Assembly: GCA_015143295.1 (NCBI GenBank)
Contig: CM026562.1
Span: forward strand, 43,447,323-43,511,322
Reading direction: 5' to 3'
Length of the DNA stretch: 64,000 nt
Source of the DNA: Tetracentron sinense
Lineage: Eukaryota > Streptophyta > Magnoliopsida > Trochodendrales > Trochodendraceae
The notes below the pieces were generated by a model, which was given only the letters and a program-made list of their open reading frames with translations, was not told the origin of the DNA and ran no database searches. Every line of letters starts with the position of its first letter. Positions within the stretch are counted from its first letter, which is position 1. The translations under genes and the position numbers were made by a program. Shown one piece after another: positions 28,901 to 41,046 of this stretch.

Positions 28901-31900
28901 ACTTAGAATAGTCACCAAGTTCAGCAAAGAAGAGCATCTCTCTCTGGAGCATAGTCATAAAAAACTACGTTTTTTTGAAAAAAACTCATTTAAAATGCGC
29001 ATTAATACCTTGCCATAGAAAACGGCATTTAAAATCCCTTTTTTTTTCCAAAGAAAACGCGTATTATAATTTATAACATGTTTAAAACAAATAATACGAA
29101 AAACACGTTTAAAACAAATAATACGAAAAAAACAGATAATCTTGAAAAAAAATTAGGAATGAAGATTATGCAGATATTGTCGACTTTGAAGACGCTTTTG
29201 AGCGATTGATGAATAAGAATAAGTGATTTTATTAATACGCATATTATAGTCTTGTTTTTAATCTTGATAGTTGATGTTTTAATGAATTTTGATGCCTTGA
29301 TAGAATGAATTAGATGTTAAAATGATGTTATGAACTTATTATTGTTGATTATAATTACTCTTTTTGTATATTATCTCACCAAATTGTTAGATATATTAAT
29401 TAACATCGTTTCTAATTTTTTTCTCGAAGTTTTCCTGTATTTTCCCGAAAATTTTGAATTTTTCCATACTTTGACCCTTGCCGAATTATTCCCCAACCCC
29501 AACTTCGTGACTATGCTATGGAGGTAACATTAAACCAGAGAGAAGAAGATTGAACACTCATAGAACGTGTAAAATTTCTAAGACAGCAAAGCCCTCGAGA
29601 AGCCCAAATCAACTAAGAACTGACTTAAGTTTTTACAACTCCATTGATAACTATTAAAGTTTGAGTCATCTTAAGCAGGCCACATTGAATCCAGTCCCAG
29701 TTGCAATTCTTCAAACCACGGCTCAAGAAATTAGCAAATAGAACACAGATCCTCAAATGTAAATGAGGAAGCACTTGGACAATTTATTCCAAGAAATTAT
29801 ATCTAGTGAAGAATAGGCAGAGATGTGTAAATAAAATATTGTGCCATCTCACCTGCATGCAAAAGTACAGACACCATTGTGCACCAGATATTCACCAGAT
29901 GTTCTCTCTATCTCTGGAGGAGAAACAAGATAATGGTTAGGAAGCTTCAACTCGCCATCATACTGAAGCATTCCAGCATAATGGATTTTCGGGAACCGAA
30001 CTCGATCAAATTTATCAAAGTCTTCATATTCAAGCGCCTTGGCAATCATAACCATACGATCAGCTCGGAAGTTCAAAGTCACAACAGCATCACCATCCAC
30101 TATTGGACCCACAGCTTTCCCACACTCGTCGACTATAACAAATGGAGGCAAGTACTGGTCACTGGCCTTGGTATCCTCCCTCAGCTTCTTGATGGCTTCC
30201 ACACCATTCCTAAACTTGTATGGTGCTTCACCCAGAACTTGGGCATCCCATCCTCGTTTCACCACATCCCAGTCATTCTGCAAAAGAGAACAAGCCAAGA
30301 TTGTTTGAGTCACAACCTAGATAATCAAACTGAAAGATTAATAATCTTGCAGAGAATACACAACTGACATTAAATAATGGAAAATTCATTTTATAAACTA
30401 TACCCAAATGACAACCTTACCAGTTCACATATTGACACGCAGGGGTCTGGGAATGACCATTCACTTGGTTTACACAGACAATTGTCTATATCAAAGATTG
30501 ACCTAATCAATGATCATAACCATTCTGTATGCTTTTCTAGACAAATCTTCATTTTAATACCATCCAAAGTAATGCAATAGCTCAGATGGTTACAATCAAC
30601 CAAGATCTTCGATGGGAGAAATTACAGTATATTGGTTCCCATCCCCATATGCACTGTGTAAACTGGTATACCATTGGTAAGTTGTCCTAAAAGTCTACCC
30701 AACCCGTTACCTAAGACTCTCAAACTTTGATATCACAGAATTCATAAGAGTGATACCTCATAACGATCCATTGTGACATACATCCGACCTCCACCAGATG
30801 CAATCTGTGCATCAATGCCTCTCTCCCGTAACTTAGAGAGGTCATTCTCCAGAGTTTCCGCAAAGCCTACACTTGAACCATCCAAAACATCACGGCCATC
30901 AGTGAGAACATGAACACGGATTCTTTTGGCACCATTCTCGCTAGCTCCTTTTAGCAGCAACTGCATGAAATAGAAAGAATCATGGCTGACCTTGGGAATG
31001 ACCAAGCAAGGATCAGATGACACAGTGAGTTCTCAACAACAAAACATACCTGCAATTGATCGAGCCGGGAGTGGACACCCCCATCACTCAATAAGCCGAT
31101 GAGGTGCAATGTGCCAGTATCGAAACATTCCTTAATGTAACTAAAACCTTCTCCTCCATAAATTTTTCCAGATGCAAGAGCAAAGTCCACAAGCTTCGCA
31201 CTACATTCAGAAAGGAACAAATTTTACAATTGGCAACTCACTAGATAAATTACAGCAAATTCATAATGGCAAGGAAAAAGGCATAAAGATGAGCTATTAT
31301 ATAAATTATATAACACAAAATAACTGCCTTAACACTATCTAACTTATAAATCTGCCAGAGGTGAGCCCTTGGCCATGCAATGCCGGTCCCAAGTCTTGAT
31401 TAAGCAGGAGGGTTGCGTCTAAGTCCGAAAAATCTCTTCATGGATCTTGTTTCCCTGTTTCGAACCAATGATAGGGATGTCCCCAGAAGCAACCTAATTT
31501 TCCACTTGGTTGCAATGAGAGGCATAAAGGTTTTTGTGCCGAACTGGACATGTGCAGGTAAAGATGCTAGTCCAAAAGAATTGTATTTGTCTCACCACTC
31601 AAAACATAGAAACAATGGCTGTGTAAGAGCATGGAGTTAGTGGATACAACAAAACGAAGGAAAGTTAACAAAGCGTGTTACAGGAGAGCAAGTGGAAAAG
31701 GGAAAACCCCAATGAACTTGATTGTTACAAACTTCCGCATTCAGGAGAGAACAATAATAAGAATGGGGTAAAGAGCTGTTGATATGATTTTGAAGGATAA
31801 ACTGTAAATGTTAAGAGAATAGATGATAAGATCAATTAAGCTTGTTTTAGTGAAGGGGATAATTAACATTTTTAGTATACATATGCACCACATATAGGAT

Positions 31901-34900
31901 TAAGGAAACAATTAAGAGGAAATTTTGGGTAGATATTGATGGTATAATTTAAGATTTAAGGAATTCCAAACGGAGAGAGGGTGTTTATAGGTGCAGATTT
32001 GAATGGTCATTAAAAAAGACAGTAGAGGATATGTCAGAATGTACCCAAGAGAACCCAAAGAAGGAAATTAAAATGGGGGATGTGATCCACTGATCCTTGA
32101 CTTTTGCCATATGACCTTGCAATAGAAAAATATTTTAAAGAAACTATTGACCCTTTTAAGTGGAACGACTAGGAGAAAATGGTGGGACCTTAAAAGGAGA
32201 AAAAGTGGTATCATAGACAAATTGATAAAAGATGGGAAATGGAATTTCAATGAACTTATTTATTTTGGCACAAGATAGCCAAATTCATTTAAAAGAACGG
32301 AATTTGAATGAAGGAACTTATTTTAAAACATAGACCAGAAAATTTGAAACCCCCGACTCTACAAAATTGTCCCTGATTGACGCCCAGTCAAGTACTAGGT
32401 TTCGTATCTGCTTCCTATCTTTTCTTGGAATAATGAGTAATTTTCAAAATACAGATGTCTCTCTTTCCAGATGGACTAAGAGATAGCCCCTAGAAATAGA
32501 GCCCATAGAAAAATTAGCAAGGAACCCAACAAGGTAAGGAGACCTAGAAGGAACAAGAAACGTCCCAAGCAACTTCAAGTCGTAAAAGGAAATGGTTTCA
32601 AAGGTTAACAACAAAAGGGTAGTGTACGAGCAAATGATCTACCATTTTCTCCATAGTTAGGCATATTATACAACAATTCGGTAGATTCTATCATCTGCTT
32701 TAAAGATGGTAAGCTGTCCACACCAAAAAAAAAAAAACCTTAATTGGCACACCAGGATGCACACCATCCGACAAGGAAAAGGAACACAAACTAGGTTGCT
32801 ACGTCTAAATAAAGGATTTCACAGTAAATCGACATTTGTTGTCCCTAAATTGAATTCAGCTATTCTTAAAAGAGGAGATTGGAGACTCTAGGCAAGACAA
32901 GAACCTAGTAAAGACATTCATTTCCCAATCGGCCAATCCATCAAAGGCCTCCTAAATCTAGGAACCCGGACCACTACCTCACCCTTGAGCTTAAACATGG
33001 ATGCTACCGAAACTTGTTAGTCTAACGAAATTGAATATAAGGATTCAAAATCTTGTAAAAATGTGGCAAGGCCGCACCTTAGATCGGATCAAAAACTGAC
33101 CTCCTCCCCGTTTCCAATAGCAAACCTAGTATGTCTATCAAAGTCAGATAGTCTTCAGAATTGCTTTCCATAGACATACCCCATCAGGTTTCTTAATTTT
33201 TTTTAGTTATCCATTCACTAAACTCCTCATGACGAGCCACAATAACCTCCCTCCAACCATTTGCCCATCGAGCCTTGTTCACCTCTTTCAGAGGCCACAG
33301 ATTTCGTTGAATTCTTTCAAGCCTAGCAACCACTATTACCGAAATGCGGAAGAGAGGCAAAAAGTAGATTAGAAGACTACAAAGAATAATTTTCAATAGG
33401 GTAAGTCTCCCACCTAATAGATAAAAGGATTACCATCCTTCTAGCCTCATCTCTCGATCATCGAATCACAAACCAACTTTTTTTTGAAGCATGCCCCTAA
33501 CAGGTAAACCCAAGTACCTATACAGGAGTACCTCGATTTTAAAACCTAGGCAATGGGATAGCTTCTCCAAATTGGGAACCTCTCCTACTACAAAAATATG
33601 GCATTTAGGAAGATTAATTCTCAACCCGAAAATGGCTTCAAGGCATCTGAAAAGACATTTGATGTGGATCAATTGCCTAGTGGATGCCCCACAAAATAGG
33701 AGTGCAATCTCCGAATTGTAAGTGGGACAAATAAACGGATGAACTACCAATGGAGAAACCTTCCCAAACAAACTTCGAAGCTCTATGGATCATCCTACTA
33801 AGTGCTCCAAACAAACTTCGAAGCTCTATGGATCATCCTACTAAGTGCTAAGTGCTAAGTGCCTTTGTAACCATAATGAGTAGCATGGAGGACAAAGGGT
33901 CATCCTGACAGAGACCTCTACAATTTTGAAAAAAGTCATAAGGTGATCTGTTAATTATCCTCGAGAAAGACGTGGTAGAAGTGGTATAGAAGGCAATCAA
34001 TGAAGAAGCATAGGCATTAGGAAGAGCATTATGTTTAGTCAATTTGGTCCAGACTGCCCTTCTCTAATGAGCTCCTGTGATTTACTGATCACTAGATGTA
34101 ATTTGTCTGTACTCTTATAAGTGGTTTTTTTTTTGTCTTCTGGAAATGAGACTTACAAGTGATTCTGATTTTTATTTTTTTTCGGTAAAGCAGATAGATA
34201 GATAGATATATATAAGATGAAACAGTTTACAGAGACGTAAATGCACACAAGGCTGAGAAATAAAAGCACATAGCAAGCAGCTGTCGCTTCAAAATAGGAG
34301 GGCAACCCTCACGTCTTGGCCCACCGAACTTGTGGAGCTCCAATCCACAATCGATTGCCACACTTGGGAATGTATCCAAAGAATAGAAGAAGATGAATAG
34401 TCAAATACATGTTCATTCCTCTCCTTCCAAACAGCCCACAAAATGGCACCCGGCAAAAAAGTCCAAATGGTTACCCTTGGCACCCACCAAGGTCATCAAG
34501 CGTCATCCAGATAAGAAGCTCAGAAAAGAGAGAGGGAAGACCCACTCCACACCAATGTAGTCAAGGCGACACCTAGGCGTTTTTGGGCCTCAACCGCCTA
34601 GGCGCCTCTCTAGGCGAGCCAAATTCACTGTGCTTCGCCTAGGCGGTCCATACAATTTTTTTCCTGAAAACCTATTTTAAAACCCTCTTTTCAACCCTCA
34701 TTTAAAATCCTATTTTAAGAATTCACTTAAAAACCTCTTTTAAACCATATCTTAAATGGGAAAGTGATTAGCCCACCACGCATTTGACTATGTAGTCAAA
34801 TGTTGTGTCCACGTGTCCCTTTTAATTCTCCTTTAACTATGGTTAAGCTTAAGAAAGGTTAATATATTTTGTTTTCAAAAACTATGGTTAGATTGCTTAA

Positions 34901-37877
34901 CCCTAGGGGTGAATGAATCTTAACCGCAATTGATGGGTATTAAAAAGGGGGACATGGACCAATGAGTACTGCACAATCCTCTACAGTGGAATGCGGAGGC
35001 ATTAAGTTAAACATTTCCCATTTTAAACCCTATTTTAAAACCATCATTTAAACTCTTAAACCCTATTTTAAAACTCTTTTTTAAAGTCTTAAAACACTAA
35101 CTTAGATATAGGTGGTGCATTTAAACTTTAAAAGTAACATCCAAAGTCAACACTCAAAATCACCTTAAAAGTCAGAAAACTTTAAACTAATTATGAATCT
35201 ATTATTTATATAATGTGTATATATTAATATTACATATAAATATAATTTAATTATTTTTATCGCCTGGGCGTCGCCTAGGCAGCGCCTCGCCTAGCCAAGC
35301 CTAATCGCCTAGGCATCGCCTTGACTACACTACTCCACACTCTCTTCCGCATTTAGACATAAATAGCACCGGTTGGCTAAGCTCCACCCTCGCCTCTTCA
35401 ATTGATCCGTAGTAAGAATTTTATTTAAAGCCGCGGACCAGAGAAAGAAAGATACCTTTGTGGGAACCTGGTTAGCCCACATAGCCTTATGAGGAAATGA
35501 TCGCGAAGGAGCATGATCAAAGGACTGCAAGAGTAATCGCACTGAAAATCAACCACTATTGCTATAAGACCACACCCTACAATCACTTATCTGAGATCTG
35601 GGTAGGAGGAACTCAATCGAGCTAGAAACCTCTCCATATCCTCAACTTCTCAATCATTCAAAGCCCTCCTAAATCTAGGACACCAGACTGTAGCACTACT
35701 CAAGCACTCGACACACTCTGCAATAGACGCCTCTTTGTTGAGAGCCAAAAGAAAAACAGCCCCGAAATCATCCTTAGGCCTTGACTAACCACTCCAGATA
35801 TCGTGCCAAAACCGAATGTGATTCGAATTTTTAGAAATGCATGAGGAGCAATCAATAAAGAATCTACATTTAGAATGAGTTGTTTGTTTAGATAATGGGG
35901 CCCAACTTTAGGATGTTTGGAGAGATGAAAACATATTTTGGTTGGTTCCGAATGTTGGAAACATGAGTGGTAAATAGTGCTGTTTATAAAAGGTACATCA
36001 ATCTAACTCTGTAAAGAGGTTGATGGCCTATCCTTATTGGGTTTCTCAAATTGGGCTTCAATTGTAAGTCCTCAAAAGATCAAAATTCCTCTCAAGTAGA
36101 TCAACTTTTAGGTTTCTTCATGATCTGGTGGTGTTGGCATAAGCAGGGGTATTTACTTGTAAAAGGCAATAACACAATGTAAAAATATAGTTTTGATAGC
36201 CCTATTGAAAGAATGTTGTTGTTTGCCTCATTATTGATATGAGAATTGCATTTAAAAAAAATAACCAGAACCACTTAATAAATGACTTTTCAATGAATGA
36301 GATACCCACAAAATTTCCTTCTGAAGCATAAAATATGATTTTGGTTTGCCCGGCCATTTTTACAAATTTTTAGCTGAACTAAAAACTCCAAACCCACCCA
36401 AACCAAGTCTACCCAATTGGGTTTAGTTAACCTGGAATTTTTTTTATAATAAAGAGAAAATTTTGACAACTTCACTAACTAAATGAAAATTTTCCCATAC
36501 TGTATATCATTTATTAAAGGCCAGTATTTCTGTTTTACCAAAAAATAATATTAAGGGCCAGTAAATCATCATGTCGGCAAACTTTTCGTAAAACCAGAAA
36601 TTCATTGACTCTGCTAGTTTTCCTGTTTGAACTTGGAACTAACCAGTCATGGATCAATTGATGGGATCCAGAAAATCACCTCAACACTGTCATAAACATA
36701 AATAAAATGGGAAAGTAGAAAAGCTTACCCTTGAGCAAAAATCCGTCCAGCACCGAGTGCATTATGACCAACTTCACTGTTACCCATGTCATCCTCAGTT
36801 GGAAGCCCTACTGCTGTACCATGAGCCCTTACTAATCTCCATTTCTCTGGTGCATCCTTTGAGGAATATGAATAGTGAATGTTATTATAATTATTTTTTT
36901 GGGTAAATATAACATGGAATAAGAGAATGGGTTAGTAGAAATTCTAGGTTGTTCAAAAACTCAGAATCAATATAAACTTTTAAGTTTCCAAGAGAGACCC
37001 GATCAAGCTTTTAGAAGTCAGCAAATTTGGATATAAATTTGGCCTTTTATCTTTCTTTTTAAGGGAAACAAATATTGGGCTCACCACCAATAACTGAGCT
37101 AAACAAAGTCCGCTTGGCCGAGTCCCAAGCATAGACGAGTTATTTTATGACTATAGGTACCATGGCAATTATGAAAAAAGCATCCACGACACTAGAAAAA
37201 AACAGTTTTCTCATACATATTTAATCGAGAGTGAAAATTGGATGCAACCAATTGGCATGTGAATTATATAGGAAGAAAATCAAGTCCACCTGAAAGAGTG
37301 GACAAATTTAATACAGCAAAACAAAAAAATTGTCCGAAGAAAAGCATCAAATATCTCAATCAAGTACTAGACCAAATCAAAATTCTAAATTCAGAGAAGA
37401 AAAAAAACCCAGGAATGAGATGGTGTTAGATCAGCGAAACATATGTACAACCCAGTGTGTGGTGGAGAGTATGATGAACTCATGGATCTGATCAAAGATT
37501 ACCAAGGATAACAAAATAATTTATGAAATCAATCCAACATTAGATATGATTCCAAATGACAGGATCGAACACAAATACAAAGTGGGATTCGCGAGTTTAC
37601 ATCAAAACGACAATAAAGAAACAAAACGGCAGCCAAAGGATTAAAAGCAGAAGCAAAACAGAAGGAGATCGATCTCATATGTATGTCCATGAAAAATTTT
37701 ATTTTATTTTTATACCTTTTTAAGTGAATCCATGGTGGGCGTTTCGGCGACATGGATGCAGTTATATTTATCGGGATTGGCTTCGCCCCACCCATCCAAA
37801 ACAACCATGGCGACGATCTTACCCTTGGGGAGCTTCGGATGATCCGCTAGTTTCCATGAGAACCCAGAGCTACCCAT
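25984..37877 (-). CDS. iPGAM: Cofactor-independent phosphoglycerate mutase, 559 aa
   Basis: It interconverts 3- and 2-phosphoglycerate in cytosolic glycolysis, using two divalent metal ions and a phosphoserine intermediate. Nine exons: 37877-37716, 36856-36729, 31200-31050, 30960-30757, 30277-29853, 28660-28468, 28383-28288, 26763-26608 and 26148-25984. They total 1680 nt in frame with GT/AG introns. The resulting 559 residues equal the usual plant length. Visible active-site residues: metal-binding Asp28 in VLDGWG, nucleophile Ser81 in [10 protein letters not shown], Asp430 and His434 in NSDMVGH, and Asp471/His472 in TADHGN. No transit peptide is seen. Intron 2 is 5.5 kb and holds LINE and MITE insertions; intron 7 holds a truncated LINE. 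No coding damage is seen. Confidence 0.97.
27417..27926 (-). mobile_element. 5'-truncated L1-type LINE, 10-bp TSD
   Basis: It lies in iPGAM intron 7, in the gene's sense orientation. The minus strand encodes part of the zinc-binding domain that follows plant LINE reverse transcriptase ([13 protein letters not shown]) and ends in a poly(A) tail, seen as T on the plus strand from 27417. The flanks are an exact 10-bp duplication AAGTTATGTT (27407-27416 and 27927-27936). About 0.5 kb of the 3' end was inserted. A 15-C run (27392-27406) abuts it. Confidence 0.9.
32340..34050 (-). mobile_element. L1-type LINE fragment (RT to C-terminus), degenerate
   Basis: In iPGAM intron 2, sense orientation. 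Reverse-transcriptase remnants occupy 34042-33466, with a [13 protein letters not shown] block and [12 protein letters not shown] followed by YRYLGLPV. An ERIQRNLWP block is near 33340. [12 protein letters not shown] is near 32950. A zinc-binding [11 protein letters not shown] lies near 32640 and a LERERHLYF-like C-terminal motif near 32470. This is the normal LINE order, but there are many stops and frameshifts and the catalytic FADD block was not found. A 40-bp direct duplication (AAACAAACTTCGAAGCTC...) lies at about 33766-33845. Confidence 0.75.
34553..35332. mobile_element. hAT-like MITE with iterated CGCCTAGGCG word, 8-bp TSD
   Basis: Ends CAATGTAGTCAAGGCGA and TCGCCTTGACTACACTA are inverted copies (TAGTGTAGTC on the opposite strand fits a hAT start). 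The flanks are duplicated as CTCCACAC (34545-34552 and 35333-35340). Arms are dense in CCTAGGCG and CGCCTAGGC. A TTTAAAACC word repeats through the A/T-rich interior. A member of the TTAACC foldback family appears to be nested at about 34745-34990. Confidence 0.82.
34745..34990. repeat. Foldback element with TTAACC core, copy B
   Basis: Inverted words TTTAACTATGGTTAAGCTTA (from about 34832) and AATCTTAACCGCAATTGA (34916-34933) are framed by GTCCACGTGTCCC and GGGGGACATGGACC. It sits inside the MITE at 34553-35332. Its outer ends are not sharply defined. Confidence 0.5.
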
Positions 37878-38035
37878 CTCTCTAAATCAACAGAAAAATC
37901 AGGAGGGATAAACCAAACACAAGACAAATCAAAACCCTAAGAGCATAAATATTGCCTACCTTTTGGTGCGACTGTGAGTGATTAAGGAAGATATTTTGTG
38001 GAGTCGGTGACAAAATAACGATTATATATATGAAC
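37878..38035 (-). promoter_or_regulatory. iPGAM leader and TATA box
   Basis: On the minus strand TATATATAAT (38030-38021) forms a good TATA box about 145 bp before the ATG. A telo-box AAACCCTAA is at 37932-37940 in the presumed leader. Nothing else distinctive is seen up to the retrotransposon at 38349. Confidence 0.6.
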
Positions 38036-38348
38036 TGCCAGAGGGTAGATCCAGATTAGGGCAGACTTCACACGGTGGACCGAAGGAAGAAATTGAAAAG
38101 TAGGACAGAAAACGTGGTGCGCGTGCTGCTGTTTATTAAGCTCCATTAGACTTGCATAATACGAGTTTGGTAAGCAAATTTGGTACGCAACTACGCGTGT
38201 CTTTGTTTTGTTTTTTTTTTATTGTTTATAAAATCTAACACTAAAATTTTTGTAAATCAAAATAACAAAAATTCATATTATTTAGGTTTTTAGAAATAGA
38301 AAACAAAAGTAAAAAATATTGACCACTATCACTAAGGTACCACACCAC

Positions 38349-39736
38349 TGTTAGCCTAAATGTTACAACCATAAATACCCTTAATAATTTTGATGATAAT
38401 AATGAAATAGTCATTGTGTTACTAATGTTTCTATTAAGTTTTTATGAAAAATCAGTATACAAGAGCATTAACACATTATCTAATGTATAAAGCATGGAAA
38501 TGACATCAAGTTTAAAAAATGATCTACAAAGCAAACCTACTAATTAAATTGAAGATCAAAAGCAAATGAGACAAACTTATGACATGAAGAAGAAGATCCA
38601 CTAAGAAGCAATCTTGATTATGAAGATGAAATCAAAGAACACAAATCAAGATCAAGTTTGAAGGAGACTGAAGACTTTCCAACTAGAAGATTAAAGGTTT
38701 TGTATTTGAAAGTTGAGAGTTCTTAAAATAAGTGTAAAAAATCCTCAAAGTTTGGAAGTTGAAAGCTCAATGACTTAGAATGACCTTAGGAACCATAAGA
38801 GCATATTTGCATATCACTCTTAAGGCCCTAGGACATCAATTTACATAGGCATAATATTGATTAAAAATTAAGATAAGCTAATTGACCTATCATATCATCA
38901 AGGTTAGATAAAGAGTTTTCTGTAAAAACCAATCGACTGATTCATGCCCTGTGTCATGAATAGACATTGTTATAAAAACCAATCGACTAGTTCTCACTGG
39001 CTATAAAAAAAATCAGTCGATTGATTTGCTCGAGACATAGCATTTAATGCTCCGTAACGACCAGTTTTCAAACGATTCTTTTTGCATTAAATGCACCTCC
39101 AACGGTCATAATTTCTCCTGAGCTATAAAGTAGGATCATTTATGAACAAATTAAGAACTCTAATCATTCTATTGAATCCTATTAATCACTCTCAAGCATT
39201 CATTGATCCATTCTTTGAGAAAAATCCTAGAAACCGAAAAGAGTCAAATTTGAGTTTTTCAACTCCAACTTTTGAGAGACTCTTAGTGAGCATTCAAGTA
39301 ATCTTCCAGCTCATTTTAGGAGCATTTTCAGATTGTAAATCTCATATGTATCTATTGTATTCGAAACCAAGAATCGGTGTGACTCTTGTCATTGGAGTAG
39401 AAAGCTTCATTGAATGGAAGTCAAGAGAGATGTTCTCTTGCAATTTGTAAAGATTTGGTCTTCATCCGTAAAAAATGTTGTGCAATAGTAGATCGTGTTG
39501 AATCCTCAAGTAGGAAGTTTGAGGCGGGTAGCCGAACCTCGAGAACATATCATTGTGTTTGAATTCTCTTCCCGTTCTCTTTTTAGCTACTGTTCTATTA
39601 ATTATTGCATTGTTATACTTGAATTGAAATTATCATTAGTTGCTTAAAATCCTAAGTAAGAAATTAGGAAAAAGTTTTTAATTTCCCAAGACCCTATTCA
39701 CCCCCCCCCCCTTTAGGGTCAATTATTTGGTCAACA
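38349..39736 (+). repeat. 5' LTR of the copia element
   Basis: 1388 bp, TG to CA. A TATA-like CTATAAAG lies at 39123-39130. Upstream are three copies of an imperfect palindrome close to ACCAGTCGACTGATT (38928-38942, 38978-38992, 39011-39026). An 11-C run at 39701-39711 lies near the 3' end. It is about 100 bp shorter than the 3' LTR, mainly because two palindrome units are missing. Confidence 0.92.
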
Positions 39737-39738
39737 AT

Positions 39739-39752
39739 TAGTATCAGAGTCT
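39739..39752 (+). promoter_or_regulatory. Primer-binding site of the copia element
   Basis: Two bases after the LTR, TAGTATCAGAGTCT resembles the usual plant copia site TGGTATCAGAGC, complementary to the 3' end of initiator methionine tRNA, with a couple of changes. Confidence 0.75.
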
Positions 39753-39793
39753 AGGACTTTATATTTGACTTAACCGTCCTAAAGAAAATATCT

Positions 39794-41046
39794 ATGGCAA
39801 ATGTATTTACAACTGCCCTAGGAGAAAGACAATCGACCACTAGACCTCCCTTGTTCAATGAGGAAAATTACAACTATTGGAAAACTAGAATGATGTATTA
39901 CATTCAAGTCTTAGACTATGAATGTTGGAAGATTATTGTCAAGGGCCCACACATCTCCACCAAACTAGTTGATGGTATAAAAATACTCATAGAAGAAGAT
40001 GATTGGTCGAAGTCCGATACAAAGCTTGTACAACTCAATGCCAAAAAAATGAGCAACTTATATTGTGCATTAAGTCCACAAGAATTTAATAGAGTTTCGC
40101 CTTATGACTCTATCAAGAAAATTTATGATAAACTCCAAATTACCTATGAAGAGACTAACTAAGTAAAGGAAGAAAAAATAAGCATATTAGTCTATAAGTA
40201 TGAAATGTTTAAAATGGACAAAGATGAATCCATTTTTGAAATGTTTACTAAATTTACTAACACTATCAATGAATTAAAATATATTGGAAAAGTCTATTCA
40301 AATGCAGAAAATGTAAGGAAGATTCTTCGATCACTTCCAAAGAGTTTGACTCCTAAGGTGACGGCAATCCAAGAAGCTAAGGATCTCACCAAGGTATCTA
40401 TGGATGAACTTTTAGGATCCCTCATGACTCATGAAGTCATCATGAAGGACCAAGATGAAGAGTCAAAGACAAAGAAAGGGTTTGCCTTGAAATCCACTCA
40501 AGATAGCGAGAAGGATGATAGTGAAGAAGATGAGGACATGATTATCTTGACAAGAAAATTTAAGAAATTCTGAAGCACAATAACTTCAAGAAGAGGACAT
40601 TCAAGAAGGAATTCACCAAAGACATCATCAAAGGTGAATCAAGCAAGAAAGAACATTTCACATGCTTTGAATGCAAGAAGCCTGAACACATTAAATCAGA
40701 GTGTCCTCAACTCAAGAAGAGCAAGAGATTCAAGAAAAAATGTTATGAAAGCCACATGGGATGACTACGATGAAAGTGAATCGGAAGCTAGCCCAAGTAA
40801 TGAGAAATTGGCCAATATTTGCCTCATGGCACATGAAGATGAGGTAAATTCTACTTGTAATAATTCTCTTTCATTTGAGGAACTTAGAGAAGCATTTGCT
40901 GAATTATATAGTGAATTTAGAAAAATTGTTTCTAAGAATTTAAAACTTAAGAAATCAAAATTTTCTCTCTCAAATAAAAATGAGATTTTACAAAAAGAAA
41001 ATGAGAATTTGAAAAAGGAGAAAGACGAACTTGCTTCTAGGCCTTA
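39794..41046 (+). pseudogene. Copia gag remnant
   Basis: The frame opens with ATG at 39794 and is broken by a stop at 40160, a second at 40571 and a frame change after that. The gag core spans about 39840-40500. The nucleocapsid zinc knuckle C-x2-C-x4-H-x4-C (CFECKKPEHIKSEC) is intact at 40663-40704 but lies in a different frame from the open segment around it. A Lys/Glu-rich coiled stretch follows to 41046. It is not translatable as one protein. Confidence 0.85.

Larger units (their letters stand above)
34166..35850 (-). mobile_element. Second LINE 3' fragment, split by a MITE
   Basis: Upstream of the previous LINE in the same orientation. The zinc-binding domain ([17 protein letters not shown], then [12 protein letters not shown]) lies at 35542-35340. 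After the MITE at 34553-35332 it continues with [13 protein letters not shown] and then the typical C-terminal [14 protein letters not shown] at about 34450-34400. A GATA microsatellite (about 34192-34212) and an A-rich tail (T-rich on plus, 34164-34181) mark the 3' end. It resembles the 27417-27926 copy but lacks its HLLMHC segment. Confidence 0.75.

Noticed and set aside
28970..29160. Repeated AAAACAAATAATACGAAAAA words in iPGAM intron 5, considered as a MITE
   Set aside because: It is only a short low-complexity direct repeat without inverted ends.
29879..30367. Plus-strand open frame of 162 codons
   Set aside because: It lies antisense to iPGAM exon 5 (30277-29853), whose protein is unmistakable.
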